DNA of 64,000 bases from Streptomyces albofaciens JCM 4342 (GCF_008634025.1 NZ_PDCM01000001.1:676501-740500); one strand, 5' to 3'; positions 18,802 to 28,383 are shown, numbered from the stretch's first letter. The notes: a model not told the origin generated them from the sequence alone. Numbers and translations are program-made.

Positions 18802-20831
18802 CGACCACGACCACCGCCGTACTCGTACCCCTCCTCCCCTTCCTCGGCGCCCTCGCGGGCCTCTTCCTCGGCCGCCGGGCGCCCGGGTTCGTGCGCCCGC
18901 TGGCCATCCTGCCGACCGTCGCCGCGGCCGCCCTGGCCGTCGTCGTGGCCGTCGCGCAGGGCGGTGGCGCCGGTGCGGGGAAGGCCCCGGTGGACGCCGC
19001 GACCCGGCTCACCCCGACCGGCTCCGTCCCCATCGACCTCGCCCTGCACATCGACGGCTTCGCCGCCCTCGTCGCCGTGCTCGTGGCGGTCGTCGCCTGC
19101 TGCGTGCAGCTCTACTCGACCGGCTACCTGCGCGACGACCCCCGCTACCCCTCCTACGCCGCCCTGGTCTCCCTCTTCACCGCCGCGATGCTGCTGGTCG
19201 TCTACTCCGGCGACCTGATGGTGCTGCTGGTGGGCTGGGAGATCATGGGCATCTGCTCGTACTTCCTGGTCGGCCACTACTGGGAGACCGAAGCCGCCCG
19301 CTCCGCCTCCCTCAAGGCGTTCCTCGTCACCAAGCTGGGCGACGTCCCCTTCCTCTTCGGCATCTTCGCGCTCGCCGCCGACGCCGGTACGTTCCGCATC
19401 ACCGGCATCCTCAAGACCGTGGCCGTCGGCGGCCTGGACCACCCCACGCTCATCGCGCTGCTGCTCCTGGCCGGTGTCGCGGGCAAGTCGGCGCAGTTCC
19501 CGCTGCACACCTGGCTGCCCGACGCGATGGCCGGCCCGACCCCGGTCTCCGCCCTCATCCACGCGGCCACCATGGTCGCCGCCGGTGTCTACTTCGTTGC
19601 CCGTCTCCTCCCCGTCTTCGCGGCCTCCGCCGCCGCGATGGTCGTGCTCGCCGTCATGGCTGCGGTGACCATGGTCGGCTCCGGACTCGCCGCCCTGGCG
19701 CAGGACGACATCAAGCGCGTCCTGGCCTATTCGACGGTCGGCCAGCTCGGCTACATGACCGGCGCGCTGGCCGTCGGCGACCGCGGCGCCGCCGTCTTCC
19801 ACCTCCTGTCGCACGGCGCGTTCAAGGCCCTGCTCTTCCTCGCCGCCGGTGTGGTCATCCACGCCGCCGGCACCAACTCGCTGGCCGCCATGTCGCGGAT
19901 GCGCGGCCTGGCCCAGCGCATCCCCGACGCCTACTGGACGATGACGGTCGCGCTGCTCGCCCTGGCCGCCATCCCCCCGTTCGCCGGCTTCTTCTCCAAG
20001 GAAGCCGTCCTCGGTGCCGCCGAACACGCCGCCTCCGGCCACGCGACGGCCTCCGGCACGCTCGCCGCCGTCCCCACGGCGGTCGGCTGGACCGTCCTGC
20101 TCGCCGGACTCGTCACCGCCTTCCTCACCGCCGGGTACGCGACCCGGCTGTGGCTGCTGGCCTTCCACGGCAAGGGCCCGGAAACCGCCCCCGACCACGG
20201 CAAGCAGCCGATCGTCATGAACGCCGTGCTGTGGGTGCTGTTCGTCCCCACCCTCGCGCTGGGCCTGGCCACCCCCGCCCTGCCCGACTGGTTCGACGGC
20301 CGCTCGCTGACCCCGACCCTGACCACCTCCGTCCTGGGCACCGGTATCGCCCTCGTCGGCGCCCTGGTCACCTACGGAGCCTGGCGGCACACCACCGCCC
20401 TCGCGGCCCGCGTCCCGCTCGGCGCGGTCGCCGTGGCCCCGGACGCCGCCCCCGCGGACTCCGAGGAGAGCGCCATCGCCACCCACGCCGCCGCCTACGG
20501 CGACAACGTCGGCGCCCCGGACCCCGCCGACCCCGGCCGGCTCCTGCTGGGCCCGCTGCACCGCCCCGCCGCCGTCGGCTTCCACCTCGACGCCGTCTAC
20601 ACCGCCCTGTTCGTACGGCCGGTGCGGGCCGGGGCCCGGCTCGTGCGCTTCGTCGACCGCGAGGTCGTCGACGCGTACGTGCACGGCGCGGGCACCGCCT
20701 CCCGGTGGCTGGGAGCCGTCGTCCGCCGTGCCCAGACCGGCAATGTGCAGACCTACCTGGGCGCGCTGCTCGCGGGCTCGCTCGTCCTGGCCGTCGCCGT
20801 CGTCCTCGTCGCTACGGGCACGGGAGCCTGA
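18798..20831 (+). CDS. nuoL: NADH-quinone oxidoreductase subunit L
   Basis: A 677-residue Mrp-antiporter-like proton-pumping subunit with about 16 helices. The conserved Glu is in [20 protein letters not shown], the pumping Lys in [34 protein letters not shown], quoted here only by its ends: VAGKSAQF and LIHAATMV. The C-terminal lateral helix region is present. It forms the distal end of the membrane arm. The GTG start overlaps the nuoK stop. Confidence 0.93.
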   Translation: MTTTTTAVLVPLLPFLGALAGLFLGRRAPGFVRPLAILPTVAAAALAVVVAVAQGGGAGAGKAPVDAATRLTPTGSVPIDLALHIDGFAALVAVLVAVVACCVQLYSTGYLRDDPRYPSYAALVSLFTAAMLLVVYSGDLMVLLVGWEIMGICSYFLVGHYWETEAARSASLKAFLVTKLGDVPFLFGIFALAADAGTFRITGILKTVAVGGLDHPTLIALLLLAGVAGKSAQFPLHTWLPDAMAGPTPVSALIHAATMVAAGVYFVARLLPVFAASAAAMVVLAVMAAVTMVGSGLAALAQDDIKRVLAYSTVGQLGYMTGALAVGDRGAAVFHLLSHGAFKALLFLAAGVVIHAAGTNSLAAMSRMRGLAQRIPDAYWTMTVALLALAAIPPFAGFFSKEAVLGAAEHAASGHATASGTLAAVPTAVGWTVLLAGLVTAFLTAGYATRLWLLAFHGKGPETAPDHGKQPIVMNAVLWVLFVPTLALGLATPALPDWFDGRSLTPTLTTSVLGTGIALVGALVTYGAWRHTTALAARVPLGAVAVAPDAAPADSEESAIATHAAAYGDNVGAPDPADPGRLLLGPLHRPAAVGFHLDAVYTALFVRPVRAGARLVRFVDREVVDAYVHGAGTASRWLGAVVRRAQTGNVQTYLGALLAGSLVLAVAVVLVATGTGA

Positions 20832-20833
20832 CC

Positions 20834-22531
20834 GTGAATCACACCGCTATGCAGCTTCTCCTCGCGGCCGTCGTCGTCCTCCCCCTGCTGGGCGCGGTCG
20901 CCGCACTGCTCCCGGCCCCGCCCGGCCTCAAGGGCCGCGACCCCGGCCAGGCCGTACTGCGCCACGGTGTGACCGTCACCGGCGTGGTGCTGGCCGCGGC
21001 CGTCGCCCTGGCCGTCGGCTTCGACCACGACCACCCGGCCCGGATGCAGGCCACCACCGACATCAGCTGGATCCAGGCGCTCGGCATCCGGATCCATCTC
21101 GGCATCGACGGCATCTCGCTCCCCCTCCTCGTGATGACCGCGCTGCTGACCTTCCTCTGCGCGCTCTACAGCTACTTCCGCATGCCCGTGGGCCCGTCCC
21201 CCAAGGCATTCGTGGCCCTGCTCCTGGTCCTGGAGGCCGGCACCCTCGCCACCTTCGCCGTCCTGGACCTCGTGCTGTTCTTCCTCGCCTTCGAGATGGT
21301 CCTCATCCCGATGTACTTCCTCATCGCCCGGTGGGGCGGTGCGCAACGGCAGTACGCGGCGTGGAAGTTCATCCTCTACACCCTCCTCGGCTCGGTCGTG
21401 ATGCTGCTGGGCCTCCTGCTCATCGGCGTGAAGTCCGGCACGTTCGACATGGTGGCACTCGCCACTGACAACGGGCCGAAAGCCCAGCTCAGCCACACCG
21501 TCCAGCTGCTGGCGGTGCTCGCGATCGGCATCGGACTGGCCGTCAAGGCGCCGATGTGGCCGCTGCACAGCTGGCTGCCCGACGCGCACACCGCCGCCCC
21601 CACCGTCGGCTCGGTGCTGCTGGCGGGCGTGCTGCTGAAGATGGGCACGTACGGCTTCGTGCGCATCGCGCTGCCCATCGCGCCCGACGGCATGCACACC
21701 TTCGCCCCGTACCTCGCCGCGTTCGCCGCCGTCGGCATCGTCTACGGTTCGCTCGCCTGCCTGGCGCTCGCCCGGCGCGGCGCCAAGGGCGACCTCAAGC
21801 GGCTGATCGCGTACAGCTCGGTCGGCCACATGGGCTTCGTCCTGCTCGGCATCGCGACCATGACACCGACCGGCCTGAACGGCGCCCTGTTCGCCAACAT
21901 CGCGCACGGCCTGATCACCGGCCTCCTGTTCTTCCTGGTCGGCGCCCTCAAGGACCGGTACGGCACCACCGACCTGGACCGGCTCGCGGGCCGCGCCGGC
22001 GCGGCCCTGTACGGACGCGCCCCGCGCTTCGGCGGCCTGCTGGCCTTCGGCGCCATCGCCTCCCTCGGCCTGCCCGGCCTCGCCGGATTCTGGGGCGAGA
22101 TGCTCGCCATGTTCGGCGCCTTCAGGCCCGCCGCGGGCCTCAGCCGACCGGCGTTCCTGACCTTCATGGCGCTGGCCGGCCTCGGCACGCTGCTCACCGC
22201 CGCGTACCTGCTGATCGTCGTACGACGGGTGTGCATGGGGAGCAGGGAGACGGCCGAGGGAGGCCCGGCCGAAGCCGCCGGAACCGCGGCTGCCGAGGAG
22301 CCCGGTGCCCTCGCGACCGCCGGCTCCGAGAAGCCCGGTGCCCTCGCGGCCGCGGACTCCGAGGAGTCCGGCGCCACCCGCACCGCCCCCGTCATCCCCG
22401 ACCTGGCCCGCTACGAATACGCGGCCTGGTCACCCCTCGCCGCCCTCACCGTCCTCGCCGGCCTGTGGCCCGCGGCCCTCCTCGGCCTCACCGACCCGGC
22501 CGTCCAGCAGCTCCTCGGAGGCGGTAAGTGA
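20834..22531 (+). CDS. nuoM: NADH-quinone oxidoreductase subunit M
   Basis: A 565-residue antiporter-like subunit. Signature elements are FEMVLIPMYFLI (conserved Glu), LAVKAPMWPLHSWLPDAHTA (pumping Lys) and YSSVGHMGFVLLGI. Between the last two helices there is a 60-residue Ala/Gly/Glu-rich insertion (about 468-530) with two imperfect repeats of EKPGALA. The GTG at 20834, 2 nt after the nuoL stop and preceded by CGGGAG, is preferred; an ATG at 20849 is possible. A longer open frame upstream is a shadow of nuoL. Confidence 0.92.
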   Translation: MNHTAMQLLLAAVVVLPLLGAVAALLPAPPGLKGRDPGQAVLRHGVTVTGVVLAAAVALAVGFDHDHPARMQATTDISWIQALGIRIHLGIDGISLPLLVMTALLTFLCALYSYFRMPVGPSPKAFVALLLVLEAGTLATFAVLDLVLFFLAFEMVLIPMYFLIARWGGAQRQYAAWKFILYTLLGSVVMLLGLLLIGVKSGTFDMVALATDNGPKAQLSHTVQLLAVLAIGIGLAVKAPMWPLHSWLPDAHTAAPTVGSVLLAGVLLKMGTYGFVRIALPIAPDGMHTFAPYLAAFAAVGIVYGSLACLALARRGAKGDLKRLIAYSSVGHMGFVLLGIATMTPTGLNGALFANIAHGLITGLLFFLVGALKDRYGTTDLDRLAGRAGAALYGRAPRFGGLLAFGAIASLGLPGLAGFWGEMLAMFGAFRPAAGLSRPAFLTFMALAGLGTLLTAAYLLIVVRRVCMGSRETAEGGPAEAAGTAAAEEPGALATAGSEKPGALAAADSEESGATRTAPVIPDLARYEYAAWSPLAALTVLAGLWPAALLGLTDPAVQQLLGGGK

Positions 22532-24114
22532 TGAGTTCCGTGACCTCCCTGGTCCAGTCCGTCGACTGGCTCGCCGTCGCACCGCCCACGATCACCGCCG
22601 TCGTCGCCCTGGCCGTCCTGGTCGCCGACCTCTTCGTCCCCGGGCACCGCAAGCCGGTCCTCGGCTGGTGCGCGATCGGCGGCCTCGCCCTGGCCGCGCT
22701 CTCCCTGCTCCCCCTGGTGGCGGGGGACCGCCGCACCTTCTGCCTGACCACCGACCCCGGCGTCTGCAGCTACGCGGCCGACCACTTCGCCGTCGTCATC
22801 CAGTTCCTGGTCCTGGCCGGCGCGCTGCTCACCGCCCTGCTGTCGGTCACCGCCATCGAGGACCACCGGCTGCCCGCGGGCGAGTTCTGGTTCCTGCTGC
22901 TGTCCTCGGCGGCGGGCGCGGCCCTGCTGCCCGCCTCCCGGGACCTGGCGACGCTCGTCATCGCCCTCGAAGTGGCCTCGCTGCCCGCCTTCGCCCTCGT
23001 GGGGCTCAAGCGCGCGAACCGCCTCTCCTCGGAGGCGGCCCTGAAGTTCTTCCTGTCCTCGGTGGCGGCCACCGCGGTCATGCTCCTGGGCGTCAGCTTC
23101 GTCTACGCGGCGACCGGCAGCCTGCACCTGAGCCGCGTCGCCGACGCCCTCACGCACCTGCCCGACCCGCAGCTGGCCACTCTGGCCACGGCGGGCGTCG
23201 CGCTGACCCTCGTCGGCTTCGCCTTCAAGACCGCCGCCGTGCCGTTCCACTTCTGGGTGCCCGACACCTACGTGGGCGCGCCGCTGCCGGTCGCCGCGTA
23301 CCTCTCCGTGGTCGGCAAGGCCGTCGGCTTCTCCGGCCTGATCCTGGTCGCGGTCCAGGGCTTCCCCTCGTACGCGAACGTCTGGGGCCCGGCCGTCGCC
23401 GTACTTGCCGCCCTGACCATGACCGTCGGCAACGTCGCCGCGCTGCGCCAGGCCCCGGACCGCGCGCACAGCGCCGTACGCCTGCTCGCCTGGTCCTCGG
23501 TGGGCCAGGCCGGCTACCTCCTGGTGCCGATCGCCGCCGCCGGGTACGCCGACGACGCCGCGCACGCCATCGGGTCCACCGTCGCGTACGCGCTGATGTA
23601 CGCGGCCGTGAACCTCGGCGCCTTCGGGGTCGCCGCCCTCGTGGCCCGTACGAGCCCCGCCAACCGCGTCAGCGACTACCGCGGCCTCTACGCACGCCGC
23701 CCGCTGGCCGCGCTCGCCCTCGGTTTCTTCCTGCTCTGCCTCGCGGGCCTGCCGCCCGGCATCATCGGCCTGTTCGCCAAGGTCACGGTCTTCTCGGCGG
23801 CGGTGGACGCGGGCCTGGCGTGGCTCGCCGTCGTCATGGCCGTCAATGTGGTGATCGCGCTCTACTACTACCTCCAGTGGACGGCGGTGCTCTTCCGTAC
23901 GGCGGAGGAGCCGGCCGAGGGCGCGGCCGGCACCGGAGCGGAGACCGGAGCCGACACCGGCGGTACCGGGGCCGGGACTGCCGGAGGCGTGACCGTGGCC
24001 GGGACGCGGACCGTCCCGCTCACCGCCGCCATCGCCCTGGCCGCCGTACTGGGCATCGTCCTGTCCGGCGCGCCGCAGCTGGTCCTCCGCTTCGCCTCCG
24101 GCGCGCTCCTCTGA
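22528..24114 (+). CDS. nuoN: NADH-quinone oxidoreductase subunit N
   Basis: A 528-residue antiporter-like subunit closing the operon. Family features include IALEVASLPAFALVGLKR (conserved Glu), FAFKTAAVPFHFWVPDTYVG (pumping Lys) and LLAWSSVGQAGYLLV. Residues 455-490 are a Gly/Thr/Ala-rich insertion before the last helix. Two starts are possible: GTG at 22528, giving the GTGA overlap seen elsewhere in the operon, or ATG at 22531 (TGATG). GGAGG lies 6 or 9 nt upstream respectively. Confidence 0.92.
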   Translation: MMSSVTSLVQSVDWLAVAPPTITAVVALAVLVADLFVPGHRKPVLGWCAIGGLALAALSLLPLVAGDRRTFCLTTDPGVCSYAADHFAVVIQFLVLAGALLTALLSVTAIEDHRLPAGEFWFLLLSSAAGAALLPASRDLATLVIALEVASLPAFALVGLKRANRLSSEAALKFFLSSVAATAVMLLGVSFVYAATGSLHLSRVADALTHLPDPQLATLATAGVALTLVGFAFKTAAVPFHFWVPDTYVGAPLPVAAYLSVVGKAVGFSGLILVAVQGFPSYANVWGPAVAVLAALTMTVGNVAALRQAPDRAHSAVRLLAWSSVGQAGYLLVPIAAAGYADDAAHAIGSTVAYALMYAAVNLGAFGVAALVARTSPANRVSDYRGLYARRPLAALALGFFLLCLAGLPPGIIGLFAKVTVFSAAVDAGLAWLAVVMAVNVVIALYYYLQWTAVLFRTAEEPAEGAAGTGAETGADTGGTGAGTAGGVTVAGTRTVPLTAAIALAAVLGIVLSGAPQLVLRFASGALL

Positions 24115-24483
24115 GCGCGCCGCGCGAGCGCTGCCCGGCAGCCGTCTGACCGGCGGTCGTCCGACCAGCCCGGCGCCTGACAAGGCCCGGCGGCCAACCG
24201 GCCCGGCGACCTGACCCGCCCCGTCCGCTCCCGCCCTCCACGTGGCCGGAAGTCACCGGCCCGGCACCCCCGCCTGGCCGGAATCCGCCCGGCCGTCACC
24301 CCTACCGGAGCGCGTACGCGAGGCACCCGGCCGGGGGCACACTCGTACGGCCGTACGCCGCCTTCGCGCGCACAAGGGAACCAGCACCCTTCATCTGGCG
24401 TTGACCAGACAGAAAGGGTCCACTGAAAAGTGGAGGAAACGTCAGCAAAGGGTTCCCCTGCCGTACCACCTGGAGGGCGCACC
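24115..24483 (+). other. Gene-free spacer between nuoN and htpX
   Basis: No gene is seen. It contains several CCGGCCCGGC-like repeats (24170-24275), a 14-bp perfect palindrome CGTACGGCCGTACG at 24344-24357, and the htpX promoter and leader. No convincing nuo terminator was found. Confidence 0.6.
24401..24434 (+). promoter_or_regulatory. htpX promoter candidate and leader hairpin
   Basis: TTGACC (24401) and TGAAAA (24424) are spaced by 17 bp. Overlapping this, TCCACT-GAAA-AGTGGA (24419-24434) is a perfect 6-bp stem with a GNRA-type tetraloop, about 35 nt before the ribosome binding site. The site could be a promoter, an operator, or an RNA hairpin if transcription begins further upstream. Confidence 0.4.
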
Positions 24484-25347
24484 GTGCACCGCAGGCACAA
24501 CGGGCTCAGGACCGCCGTACTCCTCGGGGGACTGTCCGCGCTCATCATCGTCATCGGCGGCTTTTTCGGCCGTACGGGCCTGATCGTCGCGGTCCTGGTG
24601 GCCCTCGGAACCAACGCCTACGCGTACTGGAACAGCGACAAGCTCGCCCTGCGGGCCATGCGCGCCCGCCCGGTGAGCGAATTCGAGGCCCCGCAGCTCT
24701 ACCGGATGGTCCGCGAGCTGTCCACGGCGGCGCGCCAGCCCATGCCCCGCCTGTACATCTCCCCGACCCAGGCCCCCAACGCCTTCGCCACCGGCCGCAA
24801 CCCGCGCAACGCCGCCGTCTGCTGTACGGAAGGCATCCTGCACCTCCTGGACGAACGCGAACTGCGCGGCGTCATCGGCCACGAGCTCAGCCACGTCTAC
24901 AACCGCGACATCCTCATCTCCTCCGTGGCCGGGGCGCTGGCCTCGGTCGTGATGTTCCTGGTCAACTTCGCCTGGCTGATCCCCACGGGCCGCTCCGACG
25001 ACGAGGAGGGCCCCGGCATCCTGGGCATGCTGCTGATCATGATCCTCGGCCCGGTGGCGGCCTCCGTGATCCAGCTGGCCGTCAGCCGCTCCCGCGAGTA
25101 CCAGGCCGACGCCTCCGGCGCCCAGCTCACCGGCGACCCGCTCGCCCTCGCCTCCGCGCTGCGCAAGCTGGAGGCGGGCACCCAGCAGCTCCCGCTGCCG
25201 GCCGAGCCCCGGCTGGAGACGGCGAGCCACATGATGATCGCCAACCCGTTCCGGCCCGGTGACGGGCTGACCAAGCTGTTCTCGACCCACCCGCCGATGC
25301 GCGAGCGCATCACCCGCCTGGAACAGATGGCGGGCCGCCACTCCTGA
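24484..25347 (+). CDS. htpX: Membrane zinc metalloprotease HtpX (M48)
   Basis: A 287-residue inner-membrane protease involved in quality control of membrane proteins. Two helices near residues 8-45, the zinc motif GHELSH (HExxH), two more helices, then the third ligand Glu in [13 protein letters not shown]. This is the standard HtpX length. The GTG at 24484 has GGAGG 7 nt upstream; an earlier GTG at 24430 is less likely. The stop codon context is repeated three times in the downstream DNA. Confidence 0.95.
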   Translation: MHRRHNGLRTAVLLGGLSALIIVIGGFFGRTGLIVAVLVALGTNAYAYWNSDKLALRAMRARPVSEFEAPQLYRMVRELSTAARQPMPRLYISPTQAPNAFATGRNPRNAAVCCTEGILHLLDERELRGVIGHELSHVYNRDILISSVAGALASVVMFLVNFAWLIPTGRSDDEEGPGILGMLLIMILGPVAASVIQLAVSRSREYQADASGAQLTGDPLALASALRKLEAGTQQLPLPAEPRLETASHMMIANPFRPGDGLTKLFSTHPPMRERITRLEQMAGRHS

Positions 25348-25387
25348 GGGCGTCGCCACTTCTGAGGGACGCCGCCACTCCTGAGGC
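25335..25387 (+). repeat. Triplicated htpX stop-codon context
   Basis: CCGCCACTCCTGAGGG at 25335-25350 (containing the TGA) is repeated with one or two changes at 25353-25368 and 25372-25387, with an 18-19 bp period. A GC hairpin follows near 25390-25412. Confidence 0.8.
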
Positions 25388-25498
25388 CCGGCCCCGCGGC
25401 GCCCCCGCGGCGCCTGCAACGATTCGCGCCGTCCCTGCGTCTACCTGGAGGTAAGACTCGACCACCGCACTACTCGGGTGCACGGAAGGCTGCCGCGC

Positions 25499-25894
25499 AT
25501 GAAGCTCATCCTCAACGTCATCTGGCTGGTCCTCAGCGGCCTGTGGATGGCCATCGGCTACGTGTTCGCGGGCATCATCTGCTGTGTCCTGATCATCACG
25601 ATCCCCTTCGGCATCGCCTCGTTCCGCATCGCCGGCTACGCGCTGTGGCCCTTCGGCCGTACGACCGTGGAGCGCCGCGACGCGGGCGCCGGATCGGTCA
25701 TCGGCAACGTCATCTGGGTGATCTTCGCGGGCTGGTGGCTGGCGCTCGGCCATATCGTCACCGGGCTCCTGCTGTGTGTGACGATCATCGGCATCCCGTT
25801 CGGCATCGCCAACTTCAAGATGGTGCCGATCTCGCTCCTCCCGCTCGGCCGCGAGATCGTCCCCACGGACCAGCCGTTCGCGGCGCGCTACTGA
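25499..25894 (+). CDS. YccF domain membrane protein
   Basis: A 131-residue inner-membrane protein made of two similar halves. Each half has a hydrophobic hairpin followed by the family motif: ITIPFGIASFRIAGYALWPFGR in the first half (quoted ends ITIPFGIAS and LWPFGR) and IGIPFGIANFKMVPISLLPLGR in the second (IGIPFGIAN and LLPLGR). The function of YccF is unknown. The ATG at 25499 is preceded by GGAAGG; a start 7 codons upstream is possible. It converges with the ABM-like gene and shares a terminator with it. Confidence 0.9.
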   Translation: MKLILNVIWLVLSGLWMAIGYVFAGIICCVLIITIPFGIASFRIAGYALWPFGRTTVERRDAGAGSVIGNVIWVIFAGWWLALGHIVTGLLLCVTIIGIPFGIANFKMVPISLLPLGREIVPTDQPFAARY

Positions 25895-25897
25895 GCA

Positions 25898-25920
25898 GGG
25901 CGGGCGCCCGCCGCCCGCCC
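25898..25920. terminator. Bidirectional terminator between yccF-like and ABM-like genes
   Basis: GGGCGGGCG and CGCCCGCCC form a 9-bp stem in the 45-bp convergent gap. Confidence 0.6.
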
Positions 25921-25939
25921 CTCCCGGCGCCCCGCTCCC

Positions 25940-26665
25940 TCACCGCCGTACGAGCCCCCGGGGCGCCACGTACCGCTTGAACCCGAGCGGCGTGACGCCC
26001 GGGACGCTCTCCACGAACCGCATCACCGCACCGCCCCGCTGGAGCGACGTCTCGACCATGTGCTGGTGCGCGGCCTCGTCCGTCCACTCGCTGTAGTTGA
26101 AGACCCGGGTGCCGTCCTCGCTGATGTGGAAGTTCGAGGAGATCCCGCCGGACGGCGTCCGGGAGCCGTCGGCGGCGCCCGGCTGGAGGCCGTTCATCAT
26201 GTCCACCAGGCCGTCGACCAGCTGCCGGGCGGCCTCGTGCCCCGTCGTCTCGAAGCGGACGGTCACGATGCACCCCGGCTCCGGCGGCTCGCCCTGGGGG
26301 AGCAGGCTGCGGTAGTAGCGGTAGCGCCGCGCCCCGCCTTCCCCGACGGCCCGCAGGGGAGCGCCGGCGGCCCCCTCCTCCCACTGCCCGAAGCCGAGCA
26401 CGGTACGGCCGTCCGTCCCGGCCAGGAACACCTGCGACACCAGCCCGTCCGGCACCGGCGCCGCCGCCAGCGCCCGCGCGGCCCCCTCGATCATGGCCTG
26501 CTGCCGCTCGGTGTCCTCCGCGTCCCACTCGCTGATCAGCACGGGCCCGACGCCGGGTCGCCGTATCTCGGGCAGCGTGTCCACGAGGAAGCGTGCCGGG
26601 TCCTGGAACCCCGGGACCGTGGTCGGGGCGTGCGTGGCCTGCTGGTTTTCCGTTTCCGAAGTCAT
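25940..26665 (-). CDS. Antibiotic-biosynthesis-monooxygenase (ABM) fold protein, two domains
   Basis: A 241-residue protein with two tandem dimeric-alpha/beta-barrel domains. Domain 1 runs from PVLISEWD to TVLGFGQW and domain 2 from CIVTVRFE to RVFNYSEW; each ends in the typical W after a beta strand. No catalytic residue can be assigned, since ABM proteins range from monooxygenases to heme-degrading enzymes and pure binding proteins. The ATG at 26665 has GGAGAG upstream. It is monocistronic. Confidence 0.75.
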   Translation of the reverse strand: MTSETENQQATHAPTTVPGFQDPARFLVDTLPEIRRPGVGPVLISEWDAEDTERQQAMIEGAARALAAAPVPDGLVSQVFLAGTDGRTVLGFGQWEEGAAGAPLRAVGEGGARRYRYYRSLLPQGEPPEPGCIVTVRFETTGHEAARQLVDGLVDMMNGLQPGAADGSRTPSGGISSNFHISEDGTRVFNYSEWTDEAAHQHMVETSLQRGGAVMRFVESVPGVTPLGFKRYVAPRGLVRR

Positions 26666-26849
26666 GCGCACACTCTCCGACCTCAACCAAACTTGAGGTC
26701 AAGGCCCGGACTGCACGACTTCCCGGAGCCCGGTTCCAGGTCACACCCCCGTACACGCCGGTGGGGCGGTACGCACCCGCGTACCGCCCCACCGGACCAC
26801 CTTGGGCCGCAGCCCGGAACCGCTCCTGCCGATAGGCCTGCCGACAGAC

Positions 26850-27338
26850 CTACCGGTAGTTCACGAACTGGATCGCGAAGTCCAGGTCCTTGCCCTTGAG
26901 CAGCTGCTGCACCGCCTGGAGGTCGTCCCGGCTCTTCGAGCTGACCCGCAGCTCGTCGCCCTGCACCTGCGCCTTGACGCCCTTGGGGCCCTCGTCGCGG
27001 ATGATCTTGGCAACCTTCTTCGCGTTCTCCTGCGTGATGCCCTCCTGGAGGGAGGCGAAGATCTTGTACTCCTTGCCGGAGGGCTCCGGCTCGCCCGCGT
27101 CCAGCGCCTTCAGCGAGATCCCGCGCTTGATCAGCTTGGACTGGAAGATGTCGAGGACAGCCTTCACCCGCTCCTCGGCGTTGGCCCGCATCTCGATCTT
27201 CTCGCCCGACCACTTGATCGACGCGTCCACGCCCTTGAAGTCGTAGCGCTGCGAGATCTCCTTGGCGGCCTGGTTGAGGGCGTTGTCGACCTCCTGCCGC
27301 TCGACCTTCGAGACGATGTCGAAACTGGAGTCGGCCAT
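26850..27338 (-). CDS. YajQ-family nucleotide-binding protein
   Basis: A 162-residue protein of the YajQ (UPF0234) family with two ferredoxin-like domains. The N-terminus [20 protein letters not shown] and the central [15 protein letters not shown] are diagnostic. Homologues bind RNA or cyclic di-GMP. The ATG at 27338 gives the usual length and begins MADSSFD; the 21 upstream codons are not conserved-looking. It is alone on the minus strand, divergent from tRNA-Tyr. Confidence 0.93.
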   Translation of the reverse strand: MADSSFDIVSKVERQEVDNALNQAAKEISQRYDFKGVDASIKWSGEKIEMRANAEERVKAVLDIFQSKLIKRGISLKALDAGEPEPSGKEYKIFASLQEGITQENAKKVAKIIRDEGPKGVKAQVQGDELRVSSKSRDDLQAVQQLLKGKDLDFAIQFVNYR

Positions 27339-27529
27339 CTTGAGTTGGCTCCTCGTACGTAGATCCGTCAGGGGTACGGCCCGGTCCGGACCGCTGTGCA
27401 AGCCTAGTCACCCCGCGCATGATCGATCCGGGAAGAACCGGGTGGCGAACCACCCCCGGCCATCGGGTATGGTTTACGTCGTTGCCACGGAGCGACGCCC
27501 GACGGGCGGATCTCCCGGCAGCAGACCCA

Positions 27530-27611
27530 GGCGGTGTGCCCGAGCGGCCAAAGGGAGCAGACTGTAAATCTGCCGGCTCAGCCTTCCCAGGTTCGAATCC
27601 TGGCGCCGCCA
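27530..27611 (+). tRNA. tRNA-Tyr (GTA)
   Basis: An 82-nt class II tRNA. The acceptor arms GGCGGTG and CGCCGCC pair with one G-U. The anticodon loop CTGTAAA gives GTA. A long variable arm and a GGTTCGAAT T-loop are present. The 3' CCA is not encoded. A strong terminator follows 10 nt later. Confidence 0.97.
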
Positions 27612-27620
27612 CCGGTCCGA

Positions 27621-27660
27621 AGAGGCCCCGATCCGTGCAAGCGGATCGGGGCCTCTTCTT
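27621..27660 (+). terminator. Terminator of tRNA-Tyr
   Basis: AGAGGCCCCGATCC and GGATCGGGGCCTCT form a perfect 14-bp stem with an 8-nt loop, followed by TCTTCGT. Confidence 0.92.
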
Positions 27661-27711
27661 CGTGTCGGTATCCGTTTGTTCGTGCCGGCATCCGTGTCGT
27701 ACGGCTCACAC

Positions 27712-28383
27712 CTACCCGGTCGGCCGTCCGCCGTACGCGCGGACCGCGTCCTCGACCGGGGTGTCGCCGCCGATCAGTTCCAGCGTGCGGCCGGCCGTGG
27801 CCGGTTCGCTCAGGAGGGCGGCGAGCACGGCCGCGACGTCGTCGCGGGGGATCTCGCTGCGGCCGGTCGACTCGGCGAGCCGGACCAGACCGGTGCCCGG
27901 GTCGTCCGTCAGGCGGCCGGGGCGCAGGATCGTCCAGTCGAGGCCGGACCGGGACCGTACGTCGGCGTCCGCGGCGCCCTTGGCGCGCAGGTACGCGGCG
28001 AAGACCGGGTCGGTGCCCTCGGGCGGCTCCTTGTCGGCGCCCATCGACGAGACGACGACGAAGCGCCGTACACCGGCCGCCTCCGCCGCGTCCGCGAACA
28101 GGGACGCGGCGGCGCGGTCCACCGTCTCCTTGCGTGCGACGCCGCTGCCCGGCCCGGCGCCCGCCGCGAAGACCGCCGCGTCCGCCCCTTCGAGATGCCG
28201 GGCGACGTCGTCGACCATGGCCGCCTCCAGGTCGCAGACGACCGGCTCGGCCCCGGCGGCGAGCAGGTCCCCGGCCTGTTCGGGCCGCCGGATGATCCCC
28301 GCCACCTCGTCCCCGCGCGCGTGCAGCAGCCGTTCCAGCCGCAGCGCGATCTGACCATGTCCACCTGCGATGACAATGCGCAT
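27712..28383 (-). CDS. Atypical SDR / NAD(P)H-binding reductase-like protein
   Basis: A 223-residue Rossmann-fold protein. The dinucleotide motif is IAGGHGQIALRL at residues 5-16, a GxxGxxG variant. VVVSSMGAD marks the active-site strand, but the usual YxxxK is reduced to YLRAKG. This is the atypical SDR class related to NmrA-like and YwnB proteins. Substrate unknown. It is 68 bp upstream of the amidohydrolase stop on the same strand and may be independently transcribed. Confidence 0.82.
   Translation of the reverse strand: MRIVIAGGHGQIALRLERLLHARGDEVAGIIRRPEQAGDLLAAGAEPVVCDLEAAMVDDVARHLEGADAAVFAAGAGPGSGVARKETVDRAAASLFADAAEAAGVRRFVVVSSMGADKEPPEGTDPVFAAYLRAKGAADADVRSRSGLDWTILRPGRLTDDPGTGLVRLAESTGRSEIPRDDVAAVLAALLSEPATAGRTLELIGGDTPVEDAVRAYGGRPTG

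Noticed and set aside
18731..22531. Apparent 1266-residue protein ending in NuoM
   Set aside because: The first 700 codons overlap nuoL in another frame and are Arg/Pro-rich. NuoM begins at 20834.
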